Shown here piece after piece: positions 60,601 through 64,000 of a DNA stretch of 64,000 nt. The notes beneath the pieces are model-generated. The model was given only the letters and a program-made list of their open reading frames with translations. It did no database searches and was not told the DNA's origin. Position 1 is the stretch's first letter. Every line of letters begins with the position of its first letter. The position numbers and the translations under genes were made by a program. The stretch comes from Psoroptes ovis (Eukaryota; Arthropoda; Arachnida; Sarcoptiformes; Psoroptidae), in NCBI GenBank assembly GCA_002943765.1, contig PQWQ01000002.1, forward strand, positions 2,976,001 to 3,040,000. Reading direction: 5' to 3'.

Positions 60601-63600
60601 GTTGAAACAAATGTAAATGAAAACAAACCCTAAATGGTAGAAGCATTCAAAATTGATATGTAAGCAACAAAAAAAAAAAAACACTAGGTCACACATGCGC
60701 ATTAGTATTGTTAACCTTGACATCGATTTCATTCAAAATAAAATAAAATTTTTTTTTGGTTTAATAAATGGGAAATAAACAACAAAAATGGCATCACCAG
60801 CAATCAGCACCAGCAACGACAGCAAGAAGAATGCAGCAAAATGTTTGGATTTTTCAATTTATTTCTATTTTTCAGTGCAAATTCTTTGATTATTCATTCA
60901 TTTTTCCGCATTTTTTGGCATTATCCATTCATTATCCATCAACTATTTTGGCCATGAGAGCGAGAGGGAATTAGGGAGATGTTTGGGACAAACAAAGGAC
61001 AAAATATTTCGGGAACGTTTAGCCTAAAATGGCCAGATTTCTGGCCGAATTCGGCTGTCGAATGTTTAACAAATGGATGTTTGTCAAGAACCTTGGATAA
61101 TGTTAGCTACTGAAAGGCTTTTTTAGGTAATCAATCAAAGAAAAAATTTTACCGTCCGTTGAATTTTTTTTTGGATCAAAATCAATTCATTCGCATGAAA
61201 AACAATCCATTCATTGCTGGCAACGATTTTGTTGTCCAATGAGATCAATTTCAAAAATTTATATTTTCTGCGATTTCCATTGTTCCTTGTGAACATTTCG
61301 GTTGAAATTGAAATGGAAAAAAAATGGTGCCAGAAATGATTTCAGGTCAAACATCATTAAATATACATCAATATTAGTGCAACCATTCGTAGACGATTGA
61401 TGTGTCAAAAGGGTAACACGTACACACAAATCAACATCATCATTGATGCATCAAACCATCGGTACATCAAACATATTGTGAATAACAATATTAATATAAA
61501 AAGTATCTTGAATGAATGAATGAATGAAAAGTAAAAATTTTTGAAAATTTCAATTTTCAGAAAAAATTTAGGTCAATGAATAATGATATGAAAAATATAA
61601 TGGTTGGTCGGCTGATCGGTTGGTTGTTTAACATCAGCATCAACATTGGTGACAAAATAATAACGAAAATTTTTCGGTTATAAACATTTTAAACTTGTAA
61701 AACTGGTATTCATTCATTCAATTATTTATTAATGAATTACCGTGGAAATAAGATGTGAGATTCAATTATTATTCGGATGCTCGAAGGTTTTATACTCGAA
61801 AATTATATGAATTATATGAGTAAATGGATGATCTTATCGTTGAAAAGCGGTGTCTTTGTGCATCACATATGGATGCACAATGATATCATTGAATCAAGGT
61901 AAAGATGTTTTTCTCCATTTCTTTTTGATAAAAAAACAAATTAAAAACAGAAATATGACAAATCAAATGGAATGAATATCATATGTCCAATGAATGGAAT
62001 AGCCTGACCTTAACCCAGAATCGACGTGATACCCAACCAAATGTTTTCAATGATGATGGTAAAAATTATTGACTAATTCTCATTGAAAAAAATAATAAAA
62101 GAATCGAAGGTGAATTTCTGTTTATTTTATGATATTTTGCTTTTCCATTTTCAAGAATCATTGAATATATTTTAACCTTGATCTCTTAATTATTATTATT
62201 TATCATTACCCAAAAAAAAAAAATTGATGAAAAATCATTGTTGGCCTTGGTGCTTCTTTTGCTTTGCTTTCGATATACAAGAACACGAATCATAAATAAA
62301 TCGTATATATAAATATCGCAAATATCTATTGCCATTTGAAACAAGGCCACACAATATATATCTATGCTATTTTTGGTTTCAATTTCAATGAAAATTCAAA
62401 TAAAATTTTGATTGTTTATTTTGTTTGATTTTGGTATTAATGTATCTGTTTGGTATGGGTTTAACATGTTTTAATTAACTTTTTTAATTGACTGTTTTAA
62501 TTAATCGATTGATTAATTAATGTTTACAATCACGAAAATTATCATCATGAAATATCAGGAATTCCTTGCTTTTTTTCAAAAATATCATGGCCGATGTAGA
62601 AAAAATTAAATTGAAGATTTTGGAAAAAAATGTTAACATGCGCCAAACTTAGATGGCGATATATTGATCAGTGATCATCGTTTGCGTGCCAAAATTATTC
62701 ATCAATTTTTTCAAACCTTGAAATGATTAGCTAATGATTATTAGCTAATGATCGAATGATTATCATTCGAATTTGATTTCTCAAGATAATATGAATCAAT
62801 TCATAATCCTCGTATCTATCAATCAATCAATGATTTTGATGCCAAAAATTTTGTGGCAATGTAATTTGATTATAATAAATTATTCACAGATATAAATAAA
62901 TAATAGAGATAATGATGATAATGATGACCATAATAATTTTAAAAGCTTTTAATAAATAATTAAATAATATTAAATAATTTATTAAAATTACAAGTTTTCA
63001 ATGATAAATAATATATAAAAATTAAATAATATTCATACAATTAAACATTTAATCATTTAAATTATTCAAGGAATTTTTGATATAAATTATATCATAAATA
63101 ATTAAACAATGATCAAAAAATGATTATTATCATTTTTGTTTATAATTAAATCTATTTTTGTTCAAATTTTTGTAATTTCAACATTTAAAAATTGACAAGG
63201 ACAATCAGCATTTGTTTTTGTTGTTGTTTCTGTTCATTCGGAAAGTGAACACAAATCTAATTTTAAATAAATCCACTAAACAGGAAGAAAGTAATTTAAG
63301 ATGCAAACATTTTCAGTTACAAAGGTCATCCGTGAAAATTGTTTTGTTTTCAATCGAATGTTAATATTAACCATAAACATCGATACTTGTTGGTGATGAT
63401 CAAAATAAAACAAAAGAAATGCAAAAAACATTTTTAATCATTATCCACCATCATTGAATCGTATTTGATTGTTTTGTTGTTATTGATATTATTGTTAAAA
63501 AATAGCCAATGGTAAAAAACAATCAATGGATTTATATGTGATGGATATGTTATATAATGTGCTTTTGACAAATGATAACCTTCAGGTGTTTGAAAAACAA

Positions 63601-64000
63601 CAATGATAATAATAATTTCTAATGATTCAACAATCAACAAATGATGTCATTGTCATGTTTTTCGTTTTTTTTTCGTTTTCTGTTTTAGACGAATGTAAGG
63701 ATATTTTTCTCAATGAAATACAATGATATAACAATTTGATAATATAAAAAATTGGCCAAATTCAACACGAAAGAAATTTACTATTTGATATCAACAAAAC
63801 ATCGGTGAAATATTGGACATGAATTATGATCATGAATATTATCAATATCATCAATATTATCATAGTTTTTAAAAGCAAAAACAAATGATGTTTGGACATT
63901 GGACATTTGAAAACATTTGCTGCTATTATTAGTATTATTATTGTCACTGATTTAGCATCATCTCGACGATATTTTCTATTTTTGAATATTGATTACAATT
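57660..64000. other. Gene-poor AT-rich right flank
   Basis: No supportable gene was found. A minus-strand frame at 58235-58549 is a translated CAT/ATG repeat (His runs). Others are T-rich or built from ATTTC/TTACA repeats such as 60100-60140. CA runs occur near 59012-59028, and GGT/GAT repeats near 59185-59235. Around 62480-63130 the sequence is almost pure A/T. Nothing beyond microsatellites can be named. Confidence 0.55.
58400..58505. repeat. ATG/CAT trinucleotide microsatellite cluster
   Basis: Dense imperfect GATGAT repeats over about 100 nt. On the minus strand they read as poly-His, on the plus strand as Asp/Met. This triplet is the commonest microsatellite of the window and explains most of the low-complexity open frames, and probably the Asp, His and Asn runs in real genes such as Krueppel. 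Confidence 0.85.

Noticed and set aside
1..64000. CRISPR arrays, tRNA, rRNA, prokaryotic operons or integrated virus genes
   Set aside because: No regularly spaced repeats, no tRNA B-box with a matching cloverleaf noticed by eye, and no viral or bacterial protein families seen; a dedicated tRNA or miRNA search could still find small RNA genes.

Overview
The window looks like nuclear DNA of a small-genome arthropod, most plausibly an acariform mite of the dust-mite/scab-mite type. That is an inference from four things: very AT-rich sequence, many ATG/CAT/AAT triplet microsatellites, Asn/His/Asp/Gln runs inside proteins, and tiny introns. I modelled 24 introns of 51-70 nt by translating across GT-AG junctions. 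No prokaryotic, plasmid, viral or CRISPR signal was seen. Species assignment needs a database search.

Layout. Positions 1-15769 are a gene desert with microsatellites and one possible 5' UTR exon near 5285-5408. Then comes a single-exon Krueppel orthologue (15770-18490, five conserved zinc fingers), followed by another non-coding stretch to about 21980. From 21980 to 51128 genes are packed on both strands: an orphan membrane-anchored basic protein; a small RING-CH (MARCH-like) ligase; fukutin; RIC1; enolase-phosphatase E1; SEL1L/HRD3; three tandem BTB-BACK-PHR genes, the middle one a pseudogene; asteroid; TOMM20; ERCC1; the gamma subunit of GlcNAc-1-phosphotransferase (GNPTG); a D-aspartate/D-amino-acid oxidase; and DNA polymerase alpha subunit B (POLA2). 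From 51129 to 64000 the sequence is again desert-like, with one possible two-exon His/Asn-rich gene on the minus strand (53801-57659).

Most of these genes are unrelated housekeeping functions packed together: ER and Golgi (SEL1L, RIC1, fukutin, GNPTG), nucleus (ERCC1, POLA2, asteroid), mitochondrion (TOMM20), methionine salvage (ENOPH1). I see no evidence that they form one pathway. Several pairs share short divergent promoters (RING-CH/fukutin, TOMM20/ERCC1) or abut tail-to-tail (ERCC1/GNPTG coding ends overlap by 36 nt; the third BTB gene and asteroid are 73 nt apart).

The most informative local event is the BTB tandem array. Each older copy is followed by a decayed piece of the 3' coding end of asteroid. 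The duplicated unit was therefore promoter + BTB gene + tail of the convergent neighbour, and the middle BTB copy carries a 4-nt deletion and a TGG-to-TAG stop. I found no convincing novel multi-gene system. The best second looks are this array, the orphan gene at 21980-23380 and the possible His/Asn-rich gene.
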